A DNA stretch of 64,000 nucleotides. It comes from Mesorhizobium sp. B2-3-12. Lineage in GTDB: Bacteria > Pseudomonadota > Alphaproteobacteria > Rhizobiales > Rhizobiaceae. The notes beneath the pieces were generated by a model. It was not told the origin of the DNA, did not search any database, and saw only the letters and a list, made by a program, of their open reading frames with translations. Below are positions 57,184 through 64,000 of this stretch, piece by piece; position 1 is the stretch's first letter; the number at the start of each line of letters is the position of its first letter. The stretch covers positions 1 to 64,000 of the forward strand of contig NZ_VFVR01000014.1 of NCBI RefSeq assembly GCF_006442205.1, in the 5' to 3' direction. The translations under genes and the position numbers were made by a program.

Positions 57184-58107
57184 ATGATCGATCTCAACGA
57201 CCTGCGTGTCTTCGAGAAAGTGGCGGCGACCAGCAGCTTCTCGGCCGCCGGCCGCGCGCTCGGCCTGCCGAAGTCGACGGTCAGCCGCGACATTGCCCGG
57301 CTTGAGCAGCAACTGGGTGTGCGACTGTTCCAGCGCTCCACCCGCGCGGTGATCCTGACCGCCGCCGGGGAAGCGCTGCGGACGCGTTGCGTCGACCTGA
57401 TGTCGCGGATCGACGAGACGGTGACCTATGTCGAGAGCCTGGCCGGCGAGCCACGCGGTGTGCTGCGGATCAGTGCCGGCATCGGCTTCGGCATCAATGT
57501 CCTGTCACGGCATCTGCCGGCGTTCCTTGCCCGCTTTCCCCATGTCGACGTGGCGCTCGACCTGACGAGCCGCGACCTCGACCTTGTCGCCGAGCGCGTA
57601 GACGTGGCGATCCGCATGGGGCCTTTGCCCGATTCAGCGCTGGTGGCGACACGCCTGGGCAGTGTGCGTCGCTGCCTCGCCGCCGCGCCGGATTATCTCG
57701 CCCGCCAAGGCACACCGCTGATGCCGGCCGATCTGTCCACGCATGAGTGCATCGAAATGCCCCGTGGCGACGGCCGGACGCGAAGGTGGCATTTCCACCG
57801 AGCGGGCGAGATGGCCACCGTCGATGTGCGCAACCGGGTCAGCGTCAATGAAGCGCTGACCATCCACCAGCTTGTCCGCAATGGCGCGGGCCTCGGCGTG
57901 CTGTCCACCTATCTGTGCGTCGATGATTTCGCCGAAGGGCGTCTCGTCCCGCTGCTCACCGATTGGGACATCGCGCCCGTCGAGGTCAATTTGCTCTTTC
58001 CGAGCAAGCGCGAGCTGTCGCAGACCGTGCGCAGCTTCGTGGATTTCATGCGCGAGGTTTCGGTTCCCAACGAGCATTGGCAAGGTGGCATCGCCGGAAC
58101 GGATTGA
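57184..58107 (+). CDS. LysR-family regulator
   Basis: The 307-residue product has a LysR winged helix (DLRVFEKVAATSSFSAAGRA, KSTVSRDIARLEQQL) and an effector domain with SAGIGFGINVLSRHLPAFLA. The divergent cupin/hydrolase/MFS set is the likely target. No palindrome of high quality was seen in the 128-base gap. Confidence 0.88.
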   Translation: MIDLNDLRVFEKVAATSSFSAAGRALGLPKSTVSRDIARLEQQLGVRLFQRSTRAVILTAAGEALRTRCVDLMSRIDETVTYVESLAGEPRGVLRISAGIGFGINVLSRHLPAFLARFPHVDVALDLTSRDLDLVAERVDVAIRMGPLPDSALVATRLGSVRRCLAAAPDYLARQGTPLMPADLSTHECIEMPRGDGRTRRWHFHRAGEMATVDVRNRVSVNEALTIHQLVRNGAGLGVLSTYLCVDDFAEGRLVPLLTDWDIAPVEVNLLFPSKRELSQTVRSFVDFMREVSVPNEHWQGGIAGTD

Positions 58108-58223
58108 TGCCCTGCCTGAGTCAATTGGGCAGACGACGACCACGCCGCGACTCGGATCTGCGCAGCGGGACTTGTCGAGGCGCTCACGCATGAACCTGGC
58201 ACTGCGGAAGACGGTCTGCCTGT

Positions 58224-58823
58224 TTATTTCTTTTTGATCTGACGTTTTGTGGAGATGGCGGCGGCTGGCGCTTCTGGTTTCTCCAGAGATGGTGCGGGCG
58301 CTACAGCCGGGGCATTGTCGGGGGCCGACGGCGTGCTGGCGCCTAGTCTGACAGACATGCCCGATATCTTCCATTGCCGGTCGACAGGGGCGAAGGCAAA
58401 TTCAAAGTTCAGCTGCATGGCAGCCGACGGGAAAAAGCCCGCCATATGCAACATTCCGTTGGCTTCGATCTGCGGCGTCAATGTCAGCTGGGGCTCGAGC
58501 ACTGCGACACCGCTGAGATCAAGCTGCTCGTTGCGCAGTTTTGCAAAAACCTCAGCCAGGCGGGCAGGGTTGTTCGTTTTGAAATCTGGAGCGCCCAGCT
58601 CGCGCAGGACGGAATAGTCTCCGGTCTTGTTGGCGTTGTCCAGGGCCAGCAATGTGGATCGGATCAGGATCAGAATGCCGTTGTGGTCGATATTGGCCGG
58701 CTTTGGACCCTCGGATGCCTTCGGGGCAGATCGGTCGTCCTTTTTCGCCTGAGAATATGCCGGTGTTGTTTGGATGCAAAACAGGGCCAGAAGCAGTGCT
58801 GTCAGCCGGGCAAATCCGCGCAT
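58224..58823 (-). CDS. Exported protein of unknown function
   Basis: The 199-residue product has a signal peptide (MRGFARLTALLLALFCIQTT, cleavage after AYS). The mature part has an SnoaL-like or NTF2-like pattern (LALDNANKTGDYSVLRELGA, WKISGMSVRLG) and a Pro/Ala-rich tail ending in basic residues. The ATG at 58823 has GGGAGG upstream. No family is certain. Confidence 0.6.
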   Translation of the reverse strand: MRGFARLTALLLALFCIQTTPAYSQAKKDDRSAPKASEGPKPANIDHNGILILIRSTLLALDNANKTGDYSVLRELGAPDFKTNNPARLAEVFAKLRNEQLDLSGVAVLEPQLTLTPQIEANGMLHMAGFFPSAAMQLNFEFAFAPVDRQWKISGMSVRLGASTPSAPDNAPAVAPAPSLEKPEAPAAAISTKRQIKKK

Positions 58824-58886
58824 TCCAAACCCTCCCGGCAACGCTGCCGGCCGCTTCGGCACCATTCGCCGAAAAGTAGCCAGGTG

Positions 58887-59846
58887 CTAGAACTCGCCCG
58901 CCAAGCCGACGCGGAAACCGTGGCTGCTGCCGCCGCCATAGGCATAGCCAGCGGTGAGCGCGAAAGGCTCGTTGAAATCGAAGCGATGAGCAAATGAGCC
59001 GCCGAACGCCGTTTCACCTTTGAAATAGCCGACATTGCCGGCCCAGCTCGTGCGGCCGGCAGCAGATGGCATTGGCGCCGTCGTCATGGCTATAGCCGCC
59101 GCGATGCCCTGCCGAGCCTCGGTCCGGTTCTCTGAAATCTGGTTGCCTAGATCGGCAAAACCACTTTCCAGGGCGCCGACCCGTCCGTCCAGGACGGCAA
59201 TGTCGGTTGTATTTGTCGTTACGCGGGTATCGAGGGATGCCAGCATGGTGTCGTGGCCATCGAGCCGTGTGTCCTGCTCGGTATTCTTGGTTTCCGTCTG
59301 CGTGATCCGCGTCTCGTGATCGGTGAGTGTCGCATCCTGCTCGGTGTTCTTTGTCTCGACGCTGTCGAGCCGGCCATCCTGCTCGGTATTCTTGGCTTCG
59401 ACGGCGTCAAGCCTTCCGTCCTGCTCTACGTTCTTTGCCGAAGCATCGCCCACGACACCGTCCACATAGTCCTTGTTGGCTGCATCCGTCCCCGCGGTCG
59501 GGGTGCCAACATTTTTTACAACATTGCCGCCCATGTCGACCGCCCCACCGAACGTGGCGGCTCCTGTCGCGGCGTCGAAGTTAATCTGGCTGCCGCTCGG
59601 GCCTATCGTGATTCCTGGCGCGGGGACAAAATAGTCGTCCGAGTTACTACAATCGTCATTGATCGTTGTGCCGATCACGCCGGCAAAGCTGCAGATCGTG
59701 TTTTCGGGATCGCCGGCGTCGCCGCCGAAAACGACCTGTGCCGAAGCAGGTGCCGTCCAGAAAATTGCGGTCATAAAAAACAACACCAAAACCGGCAGCC
59801 AACCGAGCGAACTTACATATTCGTTATGTCTTTGAGTATCCGTCAT
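58887..59846 (-). CDS. Short trimeric-autotransporter-like (YadA anchor) protein
   Basis: The 319-residue product has a long signal region (about 12-38), a head-like region (about 40-130) with GNVVKNVGTPTAGTDAANKD, typical of trimeric-autotransporter necks, and a coiled-coil stalk of 14-residue repeats (KNTEQDGRLDSVE type, about 135-200). The end is a YadA-type beta-barrel anchor (about 245-319: AAAIAMTTAPMPSAAGRTSW, final phenylalanine). It is much shorter than most adhesins. It should trimerise in the outer membrane. Confidence 0.78.
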   Translation of the reverse strand: MTDTQRHNEYVSSLGWLPVLVLFFMTAIFWTAPASAQVVFGGDAGDPENTICSFAGVIGTTINDDCSNSDDYFVPAPGITIGPSGSQINFDAATGAATFGGAVDMGGNVVKNVGTPTAGTDAANKDYVDGVVGDASAKNVEQDGRLDAVEAKNTEQDGRLDSVETKNTEQDATLTDHETRITQTETKNTEQDTRLDGHDTMLASLDTRVTTNTTDIAVLDGRVGALESGFADLGNQISENRTEARQGIAAAIAMTTAPMPSAAGRTSWAGNVGYFKGETAFGGSFAHRFDFNEPFALTAGYAYGGGSSHGFRVGLAGEF

Positions 59847-60073
59847 AAGCCCACCCCCGTTATCAAGCTTTATTCCCCGCCAAAGCCTGTTCGCGCCGAA
59901 GAAAGCTGTCAACTACAATCTCATTAGATTCGGTGGGTTCGCATAAAATTGCACTTTAAACTAAGGCTACATGTGACCACTGTTGCAGGGAGGCAACAAA
60001 TACGCATACCGTCAAATGACGACTGTCCGGGGCGCAGATCATTCCATTTCAGACCAATCCACAGGAGGTGGAC

Positions 60074-60196
60074 GTGAATCAAAAAAGCCCGGTTCGTGCC
60101 AACGGGCGCCCGCGCAAAAGTAGGCAGCCGATCCTTATCGTCCGATGCCGCCGGGCCAACACGCCCCAGGTGCCCTGGGCGTCGAGATGGCAGTAG
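60074..60196 (+). CDS. Possible 40-residue basic peptide
   Basis: The GTG at 60074 stands within GGAGGTGGACGTG, so the strong GGAGGTGG site decides this start. The product is very basic, includes the AT-hook-like VRANGRPRKSRQP, and ends at TAG 60194. It lies in the 477-base gap between the autotransporter and Lrp genes. The rest of this gap holds nothing that I can name. Confidence 0.3.
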   Translation: MNQKSPVRANGRPRKSRQPILIVRCRRANTPQVPWASRWQ

Positions 60197-60323
60197 AACC
60201 TGTGCTAGTCGCGCCTGTGGTCGCCGTCGTCCACCATTAAGTTTGGCTGTTGTGGAGCGGCGCCAGAGCCAATTCGTCAGACCGTCATTGCGCGACTCTG
60301 ATGGTCTCTCCGAGTCTCGATGA

Positions 60324-60797
60324 TCAGATCGGCAGTTCCGACGTGTATTTGATCGTCTGGCTCGGCACGTCGGTCTTGACGTTCTGGACGCCCTTGATGC
60401 GGCTCAGATGCTCCGACTGGAAGCGGCGGTAGTCGTCGATGCCGGCGGCCACCACGCGCACCATAGCGTCGCAGTCGCCGAGCATGAGATAGCATTCCAT
60501 CACCTGCGGCAGCTTGGCGACCTCGCTGGCGAAATGCTCGATCGTGTCCTCGTCCTGCGCCTTCAGCCAGATGCGGGTGAAGAAGGTGAGGCCCTTGCCG
60601 ATGCTGGCCGGATTGATCACGGCGACGTAGCGGTCGATGATGCCGGCTTCCTCGAGAAGCTTGACGCGCCGCAGGCAAGGTGAGGGCGACAGCCCTACCT
60701 GAGTGGCAAGATCATTGTTGGCCCTGCGGCCGTCACGCTGCAATGCCCGCAGGATACGCTTGTCGATCTCGTCCAGTTTCACGGCGTGCGATTCCAT
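60324..60797 (-). CDS. Lrp/AsnC-family regulator
   Basis: The 157-residue product has the Lrp HTH (LDEIDKRILRALQRDGRRAN, GLSPSPCLRRVKLLEEAGII) and the RAM ligand domain (about 70-150). The ATG at 60797 has AAAAGA upstream. It is divergent from azlCD, which exports branched-chain amino acids under an Lrp-like regulator in Bacillus (azlB). Confidence 0.88.
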   Translation of the reverse strand: MESHAVKLDEIDKRILRALQRDGRRANNDLATQVGLSPSPCLRRVKLLEEAGIIDRYVAVINPASIGKGLTFFTRIWLKAQDEDTIEHFASEVAKLPQVMECYLMLGDCDAMVRVVAAGIDDYRRFQSEHLSRIKGVQNVKTDVPSQTIKYTSELPI

Positions 60798-60953
60798 TCT
60801 TTTGAATATTATCGGCAGTGAATGCCGAAATTTAATGGAACGCAACAATTTTCGCAACCAAATTGCGGAGAGCTGATTGTAATGTGGCCGCCGATATCAC
60901 GAATTCCAGACGCAAACCGGAAGGGGCGGCCGCAAAGCCGCCGGTGGAGAAGT

Positions 60954-61688
60954 ATGAGCGTTTCACAGGCAGTCGGGGCAGCCGGCAGCGATTCGGGATC
61001 GGAGTTCCGCCGTGGCGTGGCGTCCTGCGTGCCGGTCCTGCTCGGCACCATTCCCTACGCGCTGGTGCTTGGCGCCCAGGCGACGCAGAAAGGGCTGAGC
61101 GCGGTCGAGTTGCCCATGATGACAGGGCTGAATTTCGCCGGCGGTTCGGAATTCGCGGCGATCCAGCTGTGGACGTCGCCGCCGCATATCCTGCTCATCG
61201 TCGCCATCACCTTCCTGGTCAACAGCCGTCATTTGCTGATGGGCGCGGCACTGGCGCCGTTCCTGCGCGAGCTGCCGCGGCGCAAGGTCTTCACGGCGCT
61301 GTTCTTCATGTGCGACGAAAGCTGGGCGCTGGGCCTGGCCGACGCCAAGCAGCGTGCCACCGCGGGGGTCAAACCGGCCTTCAGCTCGCGCTACTATATG
61401 GGCGCGGCATTGGCGATGTATCTTGCCTGGGTGGCCTTCACGACGCTCGGCGCCTTGCTCGGCCCGATGCTGGGCGATATCGAGATCTACGGTTTCGACA
61501 TGGCGTTTCCGGCTGTCTTCCTGGTGCTGATGCGCGGCATGTGGAAAGGCGCGGCGGCGGCGCGGCCGTGGCTGGTCAGCCTGGTAGTGGCCGCGCTTGT
61601 CTATCTCTTCGTTCCCGGCGCCTGGTATGTGGCGGCCGGCGCGGTGTCGGGGCTGCTTGCCGCGTGGTTGATGGCAGGTGATGCATGA
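60954..61688 (+). CDS. azlC: AzlC-family branched-chain amino acid exporter subunit
   Basis: The 244-residue inner-membrane protein matches AzlC: GTIPYALVLGAQATQKGLSA (about 31-50), NSRHLLMGAALAPFLRELPR (about 90-109) and DESWALGLADAK. With AzlD it forms a branched-chain amino acid exporter. The azlD start overlaps this stop by four bases (ATGA). Confidence 0.92.
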   Translation: MSVSQAVGAAGSDSGSEFRRGVASCVPVLLGTIPYALVLGAQATQKGLSAVELPMMTGLNFAGGSEFAAIQLWTSPPHILLIVAITFLVNSRHLLMGAALAPFLRELPRRKVFTALFFMCDESWALGLADAKQRATAGVKPAFSSRYYMGAALAMYLAWVAFTTLGALLGPMLGDIEIYGFDMAFPAVFLVLMRGMWKGAAAARPWLVSLVVAALVYLFVPGAWYVAAGAVSGLLAAWLMAGDA

Positions 61689-61984
61689 TCGACGCGACCA
61701 CGGTTCTCACCATCGTGCTGATGGCCGGCGTCACCTATCTCACGCGGATCGGCGGCTATGTCGTGCTGCGCAGTCGCGTGCTGAGCGCGCGTGCGACCGC
61801 GGTGATGGAGGCGGCACCCGGTTGCGTGCTGATCTCCGTCATCGCGCCGGCCTTCGTGTCGCGCAATCCTGCTGATCTCCTGGCGCTGGCCATCACGCTG
61901 GCGGCGGCAACGCGCCTGTCCATGCTGCCGACCGTGCTGATCGGCGTGGCCGCGACGGGGGTTCTCAGGCATCTGATCGGCTGA
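61685..61984 (+). CDS. azlD: AzlD-family small subunit
   Basis: The 99-residue product has three helices: TIVLMAGVTYLTRIGGYVVL, GCVLISVIAPAFVSR and TLAAATRLSMLPTVLIGVAA. AzlD works with AzlC. The four-base overlap implies translational coupling, and a hairpin terminator follows. Confidence 0.92.
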   Translation: MIDATTVLTIVLMAGVTYLTRIGGYVVLRSRVLSARATAVMEAAPGCVLISVIAPAFVSRNPADLLALAITLAAATRLSMLPTVLIGVAATGVLRHLIG

Positions 61985-61990
61985 AATGAA

Positions 61991-62016
61991 AAAGGCAGGC
62001 GCGAAGGCCTGCCTTT
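61991..62016. terminator. Terminator between azlD and azoR
   Basis: AAAGGCAGGC (61991-62000) and GCCTGCCTTT (62007-62016) pair perfectly around six bases, 7 bases after the azlD stop. Convergent genes flank it, so it can serve both. Confidence 0.85.
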
Positions 62017-62038
62017 CGAGGTCGGATGATCGGGAGCC

Positions 62039-62671
62039 TTAAGCGGCAGCGGCGGCCTGCTGGCTGGCTACCACGGCATCGACCTTGGCCGTTGCCTTGG
62101 CGAGCGCGGCATCCACCGCGTCAGGGCCCATGGCGACGCCCTCGATGCGGATAACCTCGACATCGGTCATGCCGAGGAAGCCGAGCACGCCGCGCAGATA
62201 GGGAATGGCGTGGTCGAACTGTACGGCCGCACCTTCCGAATAGACGCCGCCCGAAGCCAGCACGACATAGACCTTCTTGCCGGTGACGAGGCCCTTGGGG
62301 CCGTTCTCGCCATAGGCAAAGCTCTTGCCGGAGCGGGAGATGTGGTCGACCCAGGACTTCAGCGTCGAGGAGATGTTGAAGTTGATGAAGCCGGTGGCCA
62401 GGATCACCGTGTCGGCGGCGAAGAGCTCATCGAGCACGGCGTCCGAAACGCCGACCACTTCGGCCTGGCGCGGGGTGCGGGATTCGGCGGGCGTATAGAT
62501 GCCGGTCGCATAGTCGGTATCGATGTGCGGCAGCGGGTTGGCGACGAGGTCGCGCACGACCAGCGTGTTCGACGGGTCGGCGGCGAGAAGCTTCTGGGCA
62601 AATTCGGTGGCGATGCGGGTCGAATGCGAGGCAGCGCCGCGCGGGCTCGATGTAACGAGAAGAATGGACAT
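62039..62671 (-). CDS. azoR: FMN-dependent NADH-azoreductase
   Basis: The 210-residue flavodoxin-like protein shows the AzoR phosphate loop SSPRGAASHSTRIATEF (about 8-24), the flavin region TGFINFNISSTLKSWVDHIS (about 95-114) and LASGGVYSEGAAV (about 138-150). It reduces quinones and azo dyes with NADH in the cytosol. It is divergent from a LysR regulator 96 bases away. Confidence 0.92.
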   Translation of the reverse strand: MSILLVTSSPRGAASHSTRIATEFAQKLLAADPSNTLVVRDLVANPLPHIDTDYATGIYTPAESRTPRQAEVVGVSDAVLDELFAADTVILATGFINFNISSTLKSWVDHISRSGKSFAYGENGPKGLVTGKKVYVVLASGGVYSEGAAVQFDHAIPYLRGVLGFLGMTDVEVIRIEGVAMGPDAVDAALAKATAKVDAVVASQQAAAAA

Positions 62672-62767
62672 AGCGGGTCTCTCCAGTGGAATGAATTGTC
62701 CCCTCGCATATGGGGCTATCGACCCATCCGGTAAACCGGTATATTTTCTATATCAACCATCTACCAA

Positions 62768-63736
62768 ATGGATATGCTGATGCAGCCCAATCCGACGCTC
62801 GACCAACTCCAGATCCTAGTCGCCGTTGCCGACACCGGCAGTTTCTCGGCCGCCGGCCGCAAGCTCAACCGGGCGCAATCCGTGATCAGCTACGGCATCG
62901 CCAATCTCGAGGCGCAGTTGGGGCTGAAGCTCTTCGAGCGCGAGGGCACGCGCGTGCCGCAGCTGACCGAGATCGGCCGGGCCATGCTGGAAGACGCGCG
63001 GCGCATGGTGGGCGTGCTGCAGCGCATCCGCTCGCGCGCCGACGGCCTCCATCACGGTCTGGAGGCCGAGGTGGCGCTTTCGGTCGACGTGGCTTTGCCT
63101 TCCCCGGTTCTGGTGCGGGTGCTGAAGGCGTTCGAGGCGCAATTCCCGACCGTGATGCTGCGCCTGCATATCGGCACGCTCGGCCTCATTCCCGATCTCG
63201 TCGTCAATGGACAAGCCGATCTCGGCATAGGCGGCCTGCTGGGCGAGGTAGACGTGCATCTCGTGCGCATCGGCTTCATGTCGCTGGTGCCGGCGGCGGC
63301 GCCCAACCACCCGCTGGCCCTGCTGCCGAGGCCGGTGGCGCTCGAGGATGTGCGCGAACACACCCAGCTTGTCGTCACCGACCAGTCCGAGCGCACCAAG
63401 GGACGCGATTACGGTGTCTTCGCCTACCGCACCTGGCGACTGACCGACATGCGCACCAAGCACATCCTCATGCGCGAGGGGCTGGGCTGGGGCGGACTGC
63501 CGCGCTGGTTGATCGCCGACGATCTGGCGACTGGCCGCCTGGTGGAGCTTGATCTCGAGCCCTACAAGGAAGTGAGTTCGCCCTTGTTTGCCATGCACCG
63601 CAACGACCGCAGCCCGAAGCCGGCCGCCGCCTGGCTGATCGACCGCTTCAAGCGTGGGCTCGGCTGCTTCAACGAGTTCGAGCCAGGCGAGGTGCCCGAG
63701 GAGGAACCGGAGGTTCCCAACGCGCCGGGCCTTTAG
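62768..63736 (+). CDS. LysR-family regulator of the azoR pair
   Basis: The 322-residue product has the LysR winged helix (LQILVAVADTGSFSAAGRKL, QSVISYGIANLEAQLGLKLF) and an effector domain with KHILMREGLGWGGLPRWLIA. An acidic tail follows (EFEPGEVPEEEPEVP, about 302-316) that is not usual in the family. It probably controls the divergent azoR in response to quinone-type stress. Confidence 0.88.
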   Translation: MDMLMQPNPTLDQLQILVAVADTGSFSAAGRKLNRAQSVISYGIANLEAQLGLKLFEREGTRVPQLTEIGRAMLEDARRMVGVLQRIRSRADGLHHGLEAEVALSVDVALPSPVLVRVLKAFEAQFPTVMLRLHIGTLGLIPDLVVNGQADLGIGGLLGEVDVHLVRIGFMSLVPAAAPNHPLALLPRPVALEDVREHTQLVVTDQSERTKGRDYGVFAYRTWRLTDMRTKHILMREGLGWGGLPRWLIADDLATGRLVELDLEPYKEVSSPLFAMHRNDRSPKPAAAWLIDRFKRGLGCFNEFEPGEVPEEEPEVPNAPGL

Positions 63737-63842
63737 AGCGGTTCAGCGTTTGGTAGAATCGCCGACCCGCTCTAACTCTTTCTTTTTCACGCAATTCCGG
63801 ACGGAAAACCGTTACACACTTTTCCTGGAATTGCTCTAGCTC
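63733..63842. repeat. Rhizobiales-type short interspersed repeat
   Basis: It begins TTAGAGCGGTTCAGCG and ends CTGGAATTGCTCTAG. The outer ends AGAGCGG and the inner CCGCTCT form a hairpin, and CAATTCCGGACGG pairs loosely with CTGGAATTGC. I know this family as frequent in Mesorhizobium and Rhizobium intergenic regions. Confidence 0.7.
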
Positions 63843-63922
63843 GACGCGCGCAATGCAGGGCTGGGCCGCGAACGCTGAGTTGGCGCCCCATCCGAGCTGC
63901 CGGCGGATTGCCGCCGTACCGC

Positions 63923-64000
63923 CTATTCGGCAGCCATTGCGGTTCGCGGCTCCGGTTCCTCCGCCGGGGCCTCATCGACAGCATCCGCAACCGGCTTGAT
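63923..64000 (-). CDS. 3' end of a gene leaving the window
   Basis: A minus-strand frame open at the window end reads IKPVADAVDEAPAEEPEPRT then AMAAE and a stop at 63923. Acidic, Ala/Pro/Glu-rich tails of this kind close several rhizobial proteins. The family cannot be told from 25 residues. Confidence 0.45.
   Translation of the reverse strand: MKPVADAVDEAPAEEPEPRTAMAAE

Overview
The window is a GC-rich alphaproteobacterial chromosome segment, most likely from Mesorhizobium or a close relative. The evidence is the order carA, yqeY, dnaG, rpoD, an alphaproteobacterial-type insertion in CarB, an alpha-type RpoD with a long acidic N-terminus, many divergent regulator/target pairs, and several families of short dispersed repeats that resemble those I know from Mesorhizobium. 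No tRNA, rRNA, CRISPR array or insertion sequence was seen. About 60 genes were called. No homology search was possible, so family names rest on motifs read by eye.

Layout. 1-3.7 kb: a cupin, a RidA-like protein, then an AT-rich two-gene cassette (1723-3676) with an SMC/OLD-like ATPase and a small TOPRIM/RloB-like protein. This is the best candidate for an undescribed, probably anti-phage, system. 3.8-13.5 kb: carB, an SH3-domain exported protein, a metallophosphoesterase, and a very large caspase-like protease with about 14 TPR-like repeats. 13.6-24 kb: regulator/target pairs (ArsR/MFS, MarR/SDR, LysR/LysE, MntR/MntH), a reductase, an isoaspartyl methyltransferase-like protein, and a polysaccharide deacetylase lipoprotein. 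24-29 kb: a Cys-rich secreted protein with one heme motif, a zinc metallopeptidase, and a TetA-like exporter. 29-45 kb: the housekeeping block carA, yqeY, dnaG, rpoD, interrupted by LysR/enol-lactonase-like, an L,D-transpeptidase-like protein, a short DnaB-like ATPase behind a strong leader hairpin, GNAT, MFS, a Na/Pi cotransporter, an RcnB-like protein and a HigBA toxin-antitoxin pair. 45-51 kb: small proteins and stress genes (TauD-like, GYD, DUF333, DCC-like, DUF2798, PadR, YiaA/B, PspA-like, TetR, HlyU). 51-64 kb: a fatty-ester signal-type methyltransferase divergent from a GGDEF-EAL protein, a cupin/hydrolase/MFS/LysR catabolic cluster, a short trimeric-autotransporter-like protein, Lrp with AzlCD, LysR with AzoR, and the 3' end of a gene that leaves the window.

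How it fits together. Most accessory genes are arranged as a regulator transcribed away from its likely target, with palindromic operators visible between them. The clearest are the triple TGAACA-N-TGTTCA sites between pspA-like and tetR, the paired sites at padR, and the perfect dyads at arsR/MFS, marR/SDR, lysR/lysE and lysR/hydrolase. Housekeeping genes (carA/carB for arginine and pyrimidine precursors, dnaG/rpoD for replication and transcription) form the stable frame into which these modules are inserted.
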